Counted from the stretch's first letter, positions 1 through 8,865 are shown. The stretch is DNA of 64,000 nt from Devosia neptuniae (GCF_025452235.1 NZ_CP104965.1:2538501-2602500), one strand, 5' to 3'. A program made the numbers and translations. The notes: a model not told the origin generated them from the sequence alone.

Positions 1-238
1 CGACCTGCTGCAGCTCCCAATGCATGCGATGGGCGGTGCGGAACAATTGCTCGCCCACTTCGGTGAGCACCAGCCCGCGCGCATGGCGGATGAAGAGTTT
101 GAGGCCCAGATCATCCTCCAGCGCCGAGATCTGGCGGCTGACGGCGGACTGGCTCATGCCGAGCTTTTCAGCGGCATGAGTGAAACTGCCCGACTCGGCG
201 GCGGTGTGGAAAATCCGGAGCTTGTCCCAGTCGAGCAT
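1..238 (-). CDS. LysR-family transcriptional regulator, N-terminal part (LsrB/VtlR-like)
   Basis: The reverse strand reads MLDWDKLRIFHTAAESGSF and continues through a LysR winged helix-turn-helix (AAEKLGMSQSAVSRQISALE, about residues 26-45) before the window edge cuts it at residue 79. The start at 238 matches the usual N-terminus of the family. The order trxB followed by this LysR gene on the same strand, and the motif RHARGLVLTE, resemble the LsrB (Sinorhizobium) / VtlR (Brucella) regulators, which lie next to trxB in Hyphomicrobiales; that subfamily call is from memory of the family, not from a search. The effector-binding domain is outside the window. Confidence 0.88.
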   Translation of the reverse strand, partial: MLDWDKLRIFHTAAESGSFTHAAEKLGMSQSAVSRQISALEDDLGLKLFIRHARGLVLTEVGEQLFRTAHRMHWELQQV

Positions 239-274
239 TTCTTGTGACGCTTTCTATTTGGGTCGTCGGTCAGT

Positions 275-1225
275 CTACTCCGCCGCTTCGGCGAGCTCGT
301 GTTCAGCCAGGTATCGTTCTGCTTCAAGCGCTGCCATGCAACCCATGCCTGCGGCAGTGATTGCCTGACGGTAAACATCGTCCGTGACATCCCCGGCAGC
401 AAAGACGCCGGGAATATTGGTTTCGGTCGTGCCGGCCTTCACCTGCAAATAGCCGCCCGGCTTCATATCCAGCTTGCCGGCAAATATTGACGTTGCTGGG
501 GCATGACCGATGGCAACGAAAATGCCGTCGATCGGCTGTTCATAAGTGCGGCCGGTCGTGGTGTCGCGCAGGGTGACCGTATTGACCGAGGTGGGCATGG
601 ACGAGCCGCCGACTTCGGCAACCTCGGTATTCCAGCGCACTTCGATCTTGGGATTCTTGAACAGGCGATCCTGCAGGATGCGTTCGGCGCGGAATTCGTT
701 GCGGCGGTGCACAACGATGACCTTGGACGCAAAATTGGTGAGGAACAGCGCTTCTTCGACCGCGGTATTACCGCCGCCGACCACCAGCACTTCCTTGTTG
801 CGGTAGAAAAAGCCGTCGCAGGTGGCGCAAGCCGATACGCCAAAGCCCTGGAACTTCTGCTCGGACGGAATGCCCAGCCATTTGGCCTGGGCGCCGGTGG
901 CGATGATCAGGCTATCGGCGGTGTAGATATCGCCGCTGTCGCCTGTCAGCACGAAGGGGCGCTTGTCGAAATCGACATTGACGATGAGGTCGTTGACGAT
1001 TTTCGTGCCGACATGCTCGGCCTGCGCCTTCATCTGGTCCATGAGCCATGGGCCCTGGATGACGTCGGCAAAGCCGGGGTAGTTCTCGACATCGGTGGTG
1101 ATGGTCAGCTGGCCACCGGGCTGCAGACCCTGAATCATCACAGGCTCCAGCATGGCGCGCGCCGCGTAGATCGCGGCGGTGTAGCCGGCTGGACCGGAAC
1201 CGATGATGATGACTTTCGCGTGCAT
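275..1225 (-). CDS. trxB: thioredoxin-disulfide reductase
   Basis: Cytosolic flavoprotein that passes electrons from NADPH to thioredoxin. The 316-residue protein starts MHAKVIIIGSGPAG (FAD Rossmann motif), carries the redox-active CATC at residues 133-136, a second nucleotide motif VVGGGNTAVEEA at about 148-159, and HRR at about 180, typical for NADPH preference. The length is normal for the low-molecular-weight class. A longer in-frame reading begins at 1285, but the start at 1225 has a GGAG ribosome site 10 bases upstream and gives the conserved N-terminus. The LysR gene follows 36 bases downstream on the same strand and could be cotranscribed. Confidence 0.97.
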   Translation of the reverse strand: MHAKVIIIGSGPAGYTAAIYAARAMLEPVMIQGLQPGGQLTITTDVENYPGFADVIQGPWLMDQMKAQAEHVGTKIVNDLIVNVDFDKRPFVLTGDSGDIYTADSLIIATGAQAKWLGIPSEQKFQGFGVSACATCDGFFYRNKEVLVVGGGNTAVEEALFLTNFASKVIVVHRRNEFRAERILQDRLFKNPKIEVRWNTEVAEVGGSSMPTSVNTVTLRDTTTGRTYEQPIDGIFVAIGHAPATSIFAGKLDMKPGGYLQVKAGTTETNIPGVFAAGDVTDDVYRQAITAAGMGCMAALEAERYLAEHELAEAAE

Positions 1226-1440
1226 CGCAACGCTCTCCAACAAATGCGAGTAGCCCTCGGCCCTCCCTTTTGGGCCAGCCGCCATCCAGCCAAAGCTGAA
1301 TGTCGATTGGTCCTAGGTTAATGGCCGAAGGTGTACTCTTTCAAGGCTAAGTCGCTTTTGTGGCGCTCGCGGCTGTGGATCGCACTAAAATGTCACAGCC
1401 TGCCTTGGGCAAATGCCCAAGAAATGAGCGCCGGGACGTC

Positions 1441-1914
1441 TTAAATGTACTGGATCTTGACGATCTCGTAGCTACGGGACCCACCGGGGGCCGAAACTTC
1501 GAACGAATCGCCTTCTTCCTTGCCGATCATGGCGCGGGCAATCGGCGAGGAAATCGATACGCGTCCGCCAGTGGCGTCGGCCTCGGGATCGCCCACGACC
1601 TGATAGGTCTTTTCTTCTTCGGTATCCTCATCGAGGAAGGTCACCGTGGCGCCGAATTTCACGCTGGCGCCCGACAGCTTGGTCACATCGATAATGTCGG
1701 CCAGGGCCAGAATCGATTCCAGTTCCTGGATGCGGCCTTCATTGAGGCTCTGCTGTTCCTTGGCGGCCGAATATTCGGCGTTTTCCGACAGGTCCCCATG
1801 GGCGCGTGCTTCGGCGATCGCCTCAATGATGCGACGGCGCTCAGTTGCAGTACGGTGCTCATATTCGGCGGTCAGAGCCTTGTGGCCTCCGACCGTCATC
1901 GGGATCTTGTCCAT
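1441..1914 (-). CDS. greA: transcription elongation factor GreA
   Basis: Rescues backtracked RNA polymerase by stimulating transcript cleavage through the secondary channel. The 157-residue protein has the N-terminal antiparallel coiled coil (about 1-75) with the acidic tip region [17 protein letters not shown], and the C-terminal FKBP-like domain with [14 protein letters not shown]. It is preceded by a GGAGG ribosome site. In the 215-base gap downstream, before trxB, a hairpin CTTGGGC-AAAT-GCCCAAG (1404-1421) lies about 20 bases after the stop but has no U-tract, so it may be an mRNA end structure rather than a true terminator. Confidence 0.97.
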   Translation of the reverse strand: MDKIPMTVGGHKALTAEYEHRTATERRRIIEAIAEARAHGDLSENAEYSAAKEQQSLNEGRIQELESILALADIIDVTKLSGASVKFGATVTFLDEDTEEEKTYQVVGDPEADATGGRVSISSPIARAMIGKEEGDSFEVSAPGGSRSYEIVKIQYI

Positions 1915-2112
1915 TCGTCGCCTCCATTCGGCACGGCAAAAACGTCAAACTCCCCAGCCAAACCCGGCGTGTGCATCACGATAAGTTTTTGGGGGAGATA
2001 GGTTCAAATTGCCCGCCCGCCGCGTTGCGGTCAAGCGGGTGTGCATAATGAAGATGGTTATCTCCACATGCCCATTCAAGATTTAGCGCATTTGCAAACG
2101 AAAGGCCCAAGG

Positions 2113-3255
2113 ATGTTCCATCTTTCTCCCTCTCGCCTGCCCGTTTTGACCGGCACCGCTTTGGCCCTGCTGCTGGCGGCGCCTGCATCGGCACAAACCA
2201 TCGAGACGTCGGCGGGGCCGCTGACCGCGACAGTCATCGCCGAAGGGCTCGAGCATCCTTGGGCCATGGGGTTCCTGCCCGATGGCCGCATGCTGGTGAC
2301 CGAGCGCAGCGGGCAATTGCGCGTGGTGGGCCAGGATGGGGAAGTGGGCGCGCCGATCGAAGGCGTGCCTGAGGTGGTGGCGCGGGGGCAGGGCGGCTTG
2401 CTCGATGTGGCGCTGGCGCCGGACTTTGCCGAAAGCGGGCGGATTTATCTCAGCTTTTCCGAAGCGGGCGAAGGCGGGCACGGCACGGCAGTGCTCTCGG
2501 CCAGGCTGGCGCTTGAGGGCGATAGCGGCTCGCTCAGCGAGCAGAATGTGATTTTCCGCATGAACAAGTTCACCGGCACCGACCGGCACTATGGTTCGCG
2601 CATCGTCATCGGCCAGGACGGCAATCTGTTCGTGACGCTGGGAGAGCGGGGCGAGGCCAAACGGGCGCAGGACATGGCCGACCTGGCCGGTGCCGTGGTG
2701 CGGATTGCGCCGGACGGCTCGATCCCGGCGGACAATCCGAAGCTTGAGGGCTGGGCGGCCGAATTGTGGAGCAAGGGGCATCGCAATCCGCAGGGCGCAA
2801 CGCTGCGCCAGAGCGATGGCGCGCTGTTCACCGTTGAGCATGGCGCGCGCGGCGGCGACGAAATCAACATGCCGCGGGCGGGGCGCAATTATGGCTGGCC
2901 GGTTATTACCTATGGCGTCGACTATTCCGGCGCACCGATTGGCGAGGGCACTGAACAGGAAGGGCTGGAGCAGCCGCTGCATTATTGGGACCCCTCCATT
3001 TCGCCATCGGGCCTGACCTTTTATGATGCCGAGCTGATCGAAGGCTGGCAGGGCGACCTGATCACCGGCGGCCTCAGCGGTCAGGTCATGGTGCGGCTCG
3101 ACATGGAGGGCGACACGGTCGTCGGTGAAGAGCCCCTGTTCGAGGGGCAACTGGGCCGCATTCGCGATGTGCGGGTGGGGCCTGATGGCGCGATCTATGC
3201 TCTGACCGATGAAGGTAATGGGCAGGTGATCCGGGTGGCGCCGGAAGGGGTGTAG
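2113..3255 (+). CDS. secreted PQQ-dependent sugar dehydrogenase (YliI/aldose dehydrogenase type)
   Basis: Predicted periplasmic six-bladed beta-propeller oxidoreductase of the soluble glucose/aldose sugar dehydrogenase family (GSDH), which uses PQQ to oxidise aldoses. The start at 2113 gives a classical signal peptide (hydrophobic core VLTGTALALLLAAPASA, cleavage after ASAQ). Family motifs seen are EHPWAMGFLPDGRMLVTER, GLLDVALAPDF, HYGSRIVIGQDGNLFVTLGE, GHRNPQGATL and EHGARGGDEIN. The mature length of about 355 residues fits the family. An in-frame upstream ATG at 2041 would bury the signal peptide and is less likely. The exact sugar cannot be read from the sequence. Confidence 0.9.
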   Translation: MFHLSPSRLPVLTGTALALLLAAPASAQTIETSAGPLTATVIAEGLEHPWAMGFLPDGRMLVTERSGQLRVVGQDGEVGAPIEGVPEVVARGQGGLLDVALAPDFAESGRIYLSFSEAGEGGHGTAVLSARLALEGDSGSLSEQNVIFRMNKFTGTDRHYGSRIVIGQDGNLFVTLGERGEAKRAQDMADLAGAVVRIAPDGSIPADNPKLEGWAAELWSKGHRNPQGATLRQSDGALFTVEHGARGGDEINMPRAGRNYGWPVITYGVDYSGAPIGEGTEQEGLEQPLHYWDPSISPSGLTFYDAELIEGWQGDLITGGLSGQVMVRLDMEGDTVVGEEPLFEGQLGRIRDVRVGPDGAIYALTDEGNGQVIRVAPEGV

Positions 3256-3274
3256 GTCGCCCCTCTGCCTGAGC

Positions 3275-3370
3275 GACCTCATGGTGAGCTTGTCGAACCA
3301 CGAGGTCGCGCGAGTGGAGGCTTGGGTGCCACGACCTCGTCCTTCGACAGGCTCAGGATGAGGTCTACTG
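3275..3370. repeat. family A palindromic repeat, complete copy 1
   Basis: Two inverted halves: one beginning GACCTCATGGTGAGCTTGTC and one ending GGCTCAGGATGAGGTCTACT, separated by about 25 bases. Each half itself starts with GACCTC and ends with GAGGTC. It lies between the converging sugar dehydrogenase and cold-shock genes. Related copies are at 8766, 24355 and 33026. Confidence 0.8.
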
Positions 3371-3401
3371 AGGCGTGATCAGCAGCACTACCCCCACAAA
3401 C

Positions 3402-3431
3402 AAAAAGGGCGCATCCCCTCGACGCGCCCTT
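3402..3431 (-). terminator. Rho-independent terminator of the cold-shock gene
   Basis: On the minus strand AAGGGCGC pairs with GCGCCCTT around an 11-base loop and is followed by a T-run (TTTTTG). It lies 27 bases beyond the stop of the cold-shock gene. Confidence 0.88.
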
Positions 3432-3457
3432 CATTGATTTGCTGAAGCTAGATTAGA

Positions 3458-3667
3458 TCAGGAGGCGGTCAGATTGTCGGCGGCGGATTTGCCGGTCCGC
3501 TTGTCCTTGACGATCTCGTAATTGACCTTCTGGCCTTCATCCAGGCCATTCAGGCCCGAGCGCTGGACAGCGGAAATGTGGACGAACACGTCCGCCCCGC
3601 CTTCGTCCGGCTGAATGAAGCCATATCCCTTTTGGCCGTTGAACCACTTTACAGTGCCGGTTGCCAT
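3458..3667 (-). CDS. cold-shock protein (CspA family)
   Basis: A 69-residue single OB-fold RNA-binding protein. It starts [18 protein letters not shown] (RNP1: KGYGFI, residues 13-18) and carries RNP2 VFVHISAV. It probably melts mRNA structures as an RNA chaperone. The start at 3667 is preceded by GAGGGA; the in-frame extension to 3715 is not part of the family. A strong terminator follows. Which paralogue it is (cold-induced or constitutive) cannot be told from the sequence. Confidence 0.96.
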   Translation of the reverse strand: MATGTVKWFNGQKGYGFIQPDEGGADVFVHISAVQRSGLNGLDEGQKVNYEIVKDKRTGKSAADNLTAS

Positions 3668-4177
3668 GATGCGCGTTTCCCTCGTGCAATCGCTGCGGTA
3701 GACGGTCCCAGTCATGATGACCAGGACTTGATGATATCGAAATATCGGAAAGTGACGTCAGCATGCGCGAATGGTATTCGCAGGATCAGATCGGTCGGCC
3801 GCAATATTCGATCCGATGAGCTTAGCCCCAAAAAAAGCGGCGTTCAATAATTTGTTTACACATGACAAAGCGCCTGGCCAATCTGCTGATTTGCCGGGGG
3901 AAAGCTGAATTCCGTCAAGTATTTGCGCCAGGTCTTGGGGAACCCGGTGCGGACACGCGATGAGCCTGCGGCCAAAGGCATCCTGTCGCCGATCGGATGC
4001 GAACAATGCGACTGGGACCAAGGCATACTACGCCAATTGCAGGCATTGGCTACCGCGCTGTTGGTCGCACCCCAGCTATGCAGTGCAAAAGAGCTGCTTG
4101 ATTTCGGCCCGGATTTGCTGCAAATCCCCGGCTCGCCGGGCCAACGGGACCGGTAGCCCTCCAGAGATCACTTCGTC
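3668..4177. other. intergenic region without a recognised gene
   Basis: About 510 bases between the cold-shock gene and the methyltransferase. The first part presumably holds the cold-shock gene promoter and 5' leader. Open frames at 3758-4021 (minus) and 3923-4156 (plus) show no family resemblance or good ribosome site. A GC hairpin (CCCCGGCTCGCCGGGCC, 4126-4142) lies near the right end. I see nothing else here. Confidence 0.5.
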
Positions 4178-5176
4178 TTGACCAAGGCGTTTCATTCTTC
4201 CGGTGATGTCATCGCCGACCGTCGTGCCGGCTATGCCAAGATGCTAGCCGAGGGCGGGGATCATGCTGCCGCGGCCGATCTGATGGCCCAGGCGCTCGAG
4301 TTGACACCCCAATGGGCGGCAGGCTGGGAATTGCTGGGCAATTACAGCGAGAAGGCGGGCGATATTTCCGGCGCCATTTCGGCCTGGCGCCATCTTGAAG
4401 CGCTGGACGATGATGGCCTGTTCGGTGCCGGCCTGAAACTGGCGGCGCATGGCGCGGCTAGCGCCAGCGAAGGCACCGCGGTCAGCTATGTCGAGGCGCT
4501 GTTCGACCAATATGCGCCGCGCTTTGAAAGCGCCCTGTTGCAAAATCTGGGCTATCAGGTGCCGGCCCTGCTCGACGCCATGCTGGTCGCGGAAATGGGG
4601 CGGCTGGGCATAGAGCGTTTCGCTTTGGCCATCGATCTGGGCTGCGGCACGGGACTGATGGGCGAGCGAGTGCGCGCCAAGGTGTCCTATCTCGAAGGCG
4701 TCGACCTCAGCGCCGCGATGATCGCCGAGACCGGCAAGAAGGGCATTTACGATCGCCTCGACAAGGCCGAACTGGTCGCCGCCCTGGCGGGCCGGGCTGC
4801 CGAGGCGGATCTCGTGACCGCGGCCGATGTGTTCATCTATTGCGGCGCGCTGCCGCCGGTTTTGTCCGCCGTGGTGCCGGCCATGTTGCCCGGTGGGCTA
4901 CTGGCATTTTCGCTCGAAGCCCATGACGGCGAGGAGGCGGTGTTTCTGCGCCCGTCGCTGCGCTATGCCCATGGCGTGGCGGCGACGCGGCAGGCTTTGC
5001 TCGATGCGGGGCTCGACGTGTTGCGGTTTGAAAAGGCGACGCTGCGGCAGGATCGGGGGGCGCCCATCGAGGGTATCCTGATTTTAGCGCGCAAGCCCGT
5101 CAACGTTAACAGTCTGCTAACGTTAGATGACGAGATGGTAGCCGAATTTGTCGTCTCCGGCGTCGCTGCGGCCTAG
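4178..5176 (+). CDS. TPR-containing SAM-dependent methyltransferase
   Basis: A 332-residue protein with an N-terminal tetratricopeptide-like stretch (about residues 15-75, e.g. AADLMAQALELTPQWAAGWELLG) followed by a class I methyltransferase fold: motif I AIDLGCGTGLMG near residue 150 and EGVDLSAAMI as motif II. The substrate is unknown; the fusion resembles predicted methyltransferases with a TPR domain in alphaproteobacteria. The only possible start between the upstream in-frame stop (4154) and the conserved region is TTG at 4178, unless translation begins at the internal ATG near 4241. No strong ribosome site is visible, so the N-terminus is uncertain. Confidence 0.82.
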   Translation: MTKAFHSSGDVIADRRAGYAKMLAEGGDHAAAADLMAQALELTPQWAAGWELLGNYSEKAGDISGAISAWRHLEALDDDGLFGAGLKLAAHGAASASEGTAVSYVEALFDQYAPRFESALLQNLGYQVPALLDAMLVAEMGRLGIERFALAIDLGCGTGLMGERVRAKVSYLEGVDLSAAMIAETGKKGIYDRLDKAELVAALAGRAAEADLVTAADVFIYCGALPPVLSAVVPAMLPGGLLAFSLEAHDGEEAVFLRPSLRYAHGVAATRQALLDAGLDVLRFEKATLRQDRGAPIEGILILARKPVNVNSLLTLDDEMVAEFVVSGVAAA

Positions 5177-5239
5177 CCCGCCATAGTCGCGCCCCGTTTG
5201 GGGCCTGGTGTCCCGGCCAGCAAAACAAGCGGGACTTTT

Positions 5240-6463
5240 ATGAAAATTGCAGCAAAGGCGGGCCTCGTACTCGCATTGTTCCTGGCCAGCTTTCCGGCGC
5301 TGGCGGGCGACACGATCGGCTTCTGGGACACCCAGCGCAAAGGCAGTAACTTCTTCTCTGTCAAGCCTTTAGCCGAACGCTTTGCCGAGGCGCATGCCGC
5401 CGGCATTCAATGGGGCCGCCTGGCCTATGACAAATGGGACGCCACCGAGCGCGACTTCCTGATCGGGGATGCCGATCACTATGACGGGCTGGTGCAGCCG
5501 GACTTGGCGCGATTAAAGCAAGTGCTTGGAATGGCTTATGATTCCGGGGTCGATATGGTCATCACGCCGCTCAGCCTGCCCGGCATGCGCTGGAGCCAGA
5601 ACAATGGCGACAAGTTCGATGGCCGCATCTGGGAGGATAAGGCCTATTGGCAGCAGGCGGCCGATTTCTGGCGCGATCTTGCCGCTGAGCTCAAGGATAA
5701 TCCGGGCGTGCTGGCCTATAATATCGTCAATGAACCGGCACCGGAGCGCGGCACGGGTTCAGCCGAAAACACCGCGCCGGGCGATGTTTCGAGCCACATC
5801 GCCTTTGTCGAGGACAACAAAGGCACGGCGCGCGACCTGCCGGCATTTTACGAAATGGTCATCGCCGCCATCCGCTCGGTCGATCCCGATACGCCGATCA
5901 TGGTCGATGCCGGCTGGTACGCCAATGCCGGGGCGTTCAGCGGCTGGCCTGATGCCTTGAGCGACGACAAAGTGCTCTACGCCTTCCACATGTACGAGCC
6001 GTACAATTTCACCGCCGGCAAGAATTTCCGCGACAAGCTGGGCTACGTCTATCCCGGCACGGTGCCGTTCGGAACGGGCGAGATGGCCTGGAACGCCAGC
6101 ACAATCAATGCCTTCCTGCAGCCGGTCTATGACTGGGCGGACAAGCAGGCCATCCCCGCCAATCGCATCGTGGCCGCCGAATTTGGCTGCATGCGGCGCA
6201 ATGAGGGCTGCGCTGATTACCTGACCGACGTGATGGCCAATCTCAACGCGCATGACATTCACTGGGCCTTCTATTCGTTCCGCGAGGATGAATATGACGG
6301 GTTCGACTACGAGCTGGGCAGCGACGCGCTGGGCTGGAAATATTGGGAAGCCGTGGAAAAGGGGCAGACGCCCGTCATGCCCTACAAGCCCAATCCGCTA
6401 TGGGATGCCATTCAGGCAGGGTTGCACGAGCAGGGGGCTGACAAGCCAGCCGCGCCTCAATAG
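5240..6463 (+). CDS. secreted glycoside hydrolase family 5 (cellulase-like)
   Basis: Predicted extracytoplasmic beta-glycanase. The start at 5240 gives the signal peptide MKIAAKAGLVLALFLASFPALAG. The rest is a (beta/alpha)8 GH5-type domain with acid/base Glu in YNIVNEPAP (about residue 170), HMYEPYNFT, and a probable nucleophile Glu in VAAEFGC (about residue 315). WAFYSFREDE fits the last strands. Total 407 residues. The stop codon lies inside the left arm of an 11-bp inverted repeat (6455-6487) that runs up to the next gene. A small hairpin GCCCC-GTTT-GGGGC sits just before the gene (5191-5204). Substrate specificity cannot be read. Confidence 0.87.
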   Translation: MKIAAKAGLVLALFLASFPALAGDTIGFWDTQRKGSNFFSVKPLAERFAEAHAAGIQWGRLAYDKWDATERDFLIGDADHYDGLVQPDLARLKQVLGMAYDSGVDMVITPLSLPGMRWSQNNGDKFDGRIWEDKAYWQQAADFWRDLAAELKDNPGVLAYNIVNEPAPERGTGSAENTAPGDVSSHIAFVEDNKGTARDLPAFYEMVIAAIRSVDPDTPIMVDAGWYANAGAFSGWPDALSDDKVLYAFHMYEPYNFTAGKNFRDKLGYVYPGTVPFGTGEMAWNASTINAFLQPVYDWADKQAIPANRIVAAEFGCMRRNEGCADYLTDVMANLNAHDIHWAFYSFREDEYDGFDYELGSDALGWKYWEAVEKGQTPVMPYKPNPLWDAIQAGLHEQGADKPAAPQ

Positions 6464-6487
6464 ACCTCATGGCGAAGTCTATTGAGG
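6455..6487 (+). repeat. 11-bp inverted repeat covering the GH5 stop and the ltaE ribosome site
   Basis: CCTCAATAGAC (6455-6465) and GTCTATTGAGG (6477-6487) are perfect inverted copies around an 11-base loop. The right arm contains the GAGG ribosome site of threonine aldolase (ATG at 6495), so a transcript reading through from the GH5 gene would fold the site into the stem. The TAGACCTCATGG part resembles an end of repeat family A, so it may be a repeat remnant. Confidence 0.7.
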
Positions 6488-6494
6488 TTGCCGC

Positions 6495-7511
6495 ATGAAC
6501 GCCATTCGCTACGATTTCCGCTCCGACACTGTCACAAGGCCATCCGCTGCGATGCGGACGGCCATGGTTGAGGCCGAGGTGGGCGATGATGTGTTTGGTG
6601 ACGATCCCACAGTCAGCCGACTCGAGCAGCGTATGGCGGCCATGCTGGGCAAGGACGCGGCGCTGTTTGTGCCGTCGGGGACGCAGTCCAATTTGCTGGC
6701 GCTGATGAGCCATTGCGGGCGCGGCGACGAATATATCGCCGGGCAGAACGCGCATTGCTATCGCTGGGAAGCCGGTGGCGCGGCCGTGCTCGGCTCGATC
6801 CAGCCGCAGCCGATTGCGCATCAGCCTGACGGCACGCTGGCGCTCAGTGATATCGAGGCGGCGATCAAGGTGGATGACAGCCACTTTGCCACGACGCGGG
6901 TGATTGCGCTGGAAAATACCCATGGCGGGCAGATCCTGCCGGTGGCGTATATGGCGGCGGTGGCCGAACTGGCACGGCGGCATGGGCTGGGGCTGCATCT
7001 TGACGGGGCGCGGGCGTTCAATGCCAGCGTGGCGCTGAGCCTGGATATCAAGGATTTTGTCGCGGATTTCGATACGGTTTCGATCTGCCTGTCCAAGGGC
7101 TTGGGCGCGCCGGTAGGATCAGTGTTGGTCGGGCGGAGCGATCTGATCGAGACGGCGCGGCGCAATCGTAAAATGCTGGGCGGCGGCATGCGCCAGTCGG
7201 GGATTCTGGCGGCAGCGGGGCTTTATGCGCTGGAGCATAATGTGGCGCGGCTGGCCGATGATCATCGCCGGGCCAAGCGGCTGGCCGAGGGGCTGGCGGC
7301 GTTTGACCAGCTCAATGTAACCCAGCCGCATACCAATATCATCTTCCTCAATTGCGAGGCGGAGCTGGGCGAGCGGTTCAATACGTTTCTGGCTGAGCGC
7401 GGCATCGGGACCACCGGCCGCTATGGTCAGCAGCGCTGGGTGACGCATCTCGATGTCGACGATGAGGCTATCGAAGGTGCGCTGACCGAAGTGGCGGAAT
7501 TTTTCCGCTAG
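6495..7511 (+). CDS. ltaE: low-specificity L-threonine aldolase
   Basis: PLP enzyme that cleaves L-threonine or L-allo-threonine to glycine and acetaldehyde. The 338-residue protein starts MNAIRYDFRSDTVTRPS, the hallmark N-terminus. It has GDDVFGDDPTV, the cofactor-binding LENTHGGQILP and HLDGARAFN, and the PLP lysine in SICLSKGLGAPVGSV (about residue 200). Length is normal. Its ribosome site (GAGG, 6484-6487) lies within an inverted repeat. Confidence 0.95.
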   Translation: MNAIRYDFRSDTVTRPSAAMRTAMVEAEVGDDVFGDDPTVSRLEQRMAAMLGKDAALFVPSGTQSNLLALMSHCGRGDEYIAGQNAHCYRWEAGGAAVLGSIQPQPIAHQPDGTLALSDIEAAIKVDDSHFATTRVIALENTHGGQILPVAYMAAVAELARRHGLGLHLDGARAFNASVALSLDIKDFVADFDTVSICLSKGLGAPVGSVLVGRSDLIETARRNRKMLGGGMRQSGILAAAGLYALEHNVARLADDHRRAKRLAEGLAAFDQLNVTQPHTNIIFLNCEAELGERFNTFLAERGIGTTGRYGQQRWVTHLDVDDEAIEGALTEVAEFFR

Positions 7512-7543
7512 TCGGCAAGGCGGGGGCGCCGCGAAAGCGGCGC

Positions 7544-8038
7544 TTACTTCGAGACCCCTTTGCAGCCCTCGTAATTGTTCAATATGTGGGTTGGGTAACT
7601 GACGCCCACCCCGCTGGCATCGGTGCCCACGCCCCAATAGGTGACGTTCAAGGCGCCATCGCGCAGCAAGAAGGTGACGCCGTCTTCGGTGGGGTAGATG
7701 GTGCCCAGATCCGGTGATCTGGTCATCGGGTTCAGGATGTGCATCGCGACTTTCGCGGTGACTGGTGCCGACGCATAGGCGAGCTTGCCATCGCAGAACA
7801 GAAACACCTTGAAATTCTGGCCACTGCCCTCGGCGAACACCATCTCGCTATCGCCATCGACTTCCGGATTGCCCGGCTGGCGGGTCGTGACCGGGCCATA
7901 GGCCGCTTCGATCAGGGCCTCCGCCTCGGCCTGAGGCATTTGATCGAGCACGGCCTGGTAGGGGTTGAAATCCGTGCTCTGGGCCAGGGCTGGTGTGGCG
8001 ATGGAGGCCGCCAGCAGGATGGTGCAGATGAGCCGCAT
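7544..8038 (-). CDS. secreted protein of unknown function
   Basis: A 164-residue protein with a signal peptide (MRLICTILLAASIATPALAQ). The mature part has no family that I recognise. It has single cysteines in LFCDGKLAY and NNYEGCKGV that could form a disulfide in the periplasm. The start at 8038 is chosen for the signal peptide; an in-frame extension to 8128 would overlap the acyltransferase gene. It is downstream of that gene on the same strand and may be cotranscribed (56-base gap). Confidence 0.7.
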   Translation of the reverse strand: MRLICTILLAASIATPALAQSTDFNPYQAVLDQMPQAEAEALIEAAYGPVTTRQPGNPEVDGDSEMVFAEGSGQNFKVFLFCDGKLAYASAPVTAKVAMHILNPMTRSPDLGTIYPTEDGVTFLLRDGALNVTYWGVGTDASGVGVSYPTHILNNYEGCKGVSK

Positions 8039-8094
8039 AATGTCTCCAAGGGGAAATGCCGAGGACCCAAATTGGGTCCCCGGCGGGCTTGGCG

Positions 8095-8736
8095 TCAATC
8101 CCCCAAAGGCGCGACGACATTGCGCCAATGGGCGTGCAGCGCGGGGATATCGTCGCTTGTCACCAGCGGCATTGCGGCGAGCAATTGCTCATGGGGCCAG
8201 TCCCACCAGGCCATTTCGAGCAGCATGGCAATGTGGTCCTCGCTGAAGCGCTTGCGGATCAGCTTGGCCGGATTGCCGCCGACAATGGCGTAGGGCTCGA
8301 CGTCCTTGGTGACGAGCGCCCTTGTGCCGATGACGGCGCCATGCCCGATAGTGATGCCGGGCATGATGATGGCTTCGGTGCCGATCCACACGTCATTGCC
8401 GATGATTGTGTCGCCGGCTGGGGCAAAGGCGTCCGCTGCCGCGCCGAAGCCGGGGATTTCGGGCATGTAGTGGAACGGGGAGGAGCTGACCCAATCGTAG
8501 CGATGGCCCTGATTGCCCGCCATGATGAAGGCGGCGCCCGAGCCGATGGAGCAGAAACTGCCCACGATCAGCTTGTCGACGCCGGGCGTGGTCATCAGGA
8601 AGCGGGCGCAATCATCAAAGCTATGGCCGTGGTAATAGCCGGAATAATAGCTGTAGCGGCCCACGATGATGTTGGGATTGGTCACCTGCTCATCGAGCCG
8701 GATGCCGCTGAAGGCGTCTTTGAAATAGTTGGTCAT
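8095..8736 (-). CDS. CatB-type acyltransferase (xenobiotic / type B chloramphenicol acetyltransferase family)
   Basis: A 213-residue left-handed beta-helix hexapeptide acyltransferase. It starts [18 protein letters not shown] and has the CatB N-terminal region [20 protein letters not shown]. The probable catalytic His lies in [17 protein letters not shown] (about residues 75-90), followed by hexapeptide repeats ([21 protein letters not shown], then [13 protein letters not shown]) and [16 protein letters not shown]. The family moves acetyl groups from acetyl-CoA to hydroxyls of chloramphenicol, streptogramin or unknown natural substrates. Nothing around it suggests a mobile resistance cassette, so the natural role may be housekeeping. 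A family A repeat lies directly upstream. Confidence 0.88.
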   Translation of the reverse strand: MTNYFKDAFSGIRLDEQVTNPNIIVGRYSYYSGYYHGHSFDDCARFLMTTPGVDKLIVGSFCSIGSGAAFIMAGNQGHRYDWVSSSPFHYMPEIPGFGAAADAFAPAGDTIIGNDVWIGTEAIIMPGITIGHGAVIGTRALVTKDVEPYAIVGGNPAKLIRKRFSEDHIAMLLEMAWWDWPHEQLLAAMPLVTSDDIPALHAHWRNVVAPLGD

Positions 8737-8765
8737 TTTTGTCTCTGAGGAATGGCGGTTTCCCC

Positions 8766-8857
8766 AGCAGACCTCACCCTGAGCTTGTCGAAGGGCGAGG
8801 TCGTGGCGAGATGGTGCCACGACCTCGTGGTTCGACGGGCTCACCATGAGGTCTACT
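8766..8857. repeat. family A palindromic repeat, complete copy 2
   Basis: Left half GACCTCACCCTGAGCTTGTC..., right half ...GGGCTCACCATGAGGTCTAC, inverted to each other with about 20 bases between. It lies in the 129-base gap between the dioxygenase and acyltransferase genes. Confidence 0.8.
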
Positions 8858-8865
8858 GGTGGGTG

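Noticed and set aside
1404..1421. Hairpin CTTGGGC-AAAT-GCCCAAG as a greA terminator
   Set aside because: No U-tract on either strand; kept only as a note in the greA entry.
3758..4021. An 87-residue minus-strand frame upstream of the cold-shock gene
   Set aside because: No family resemblance and no clear ribosome site; it overlaps the probable cold-shock promoter region.
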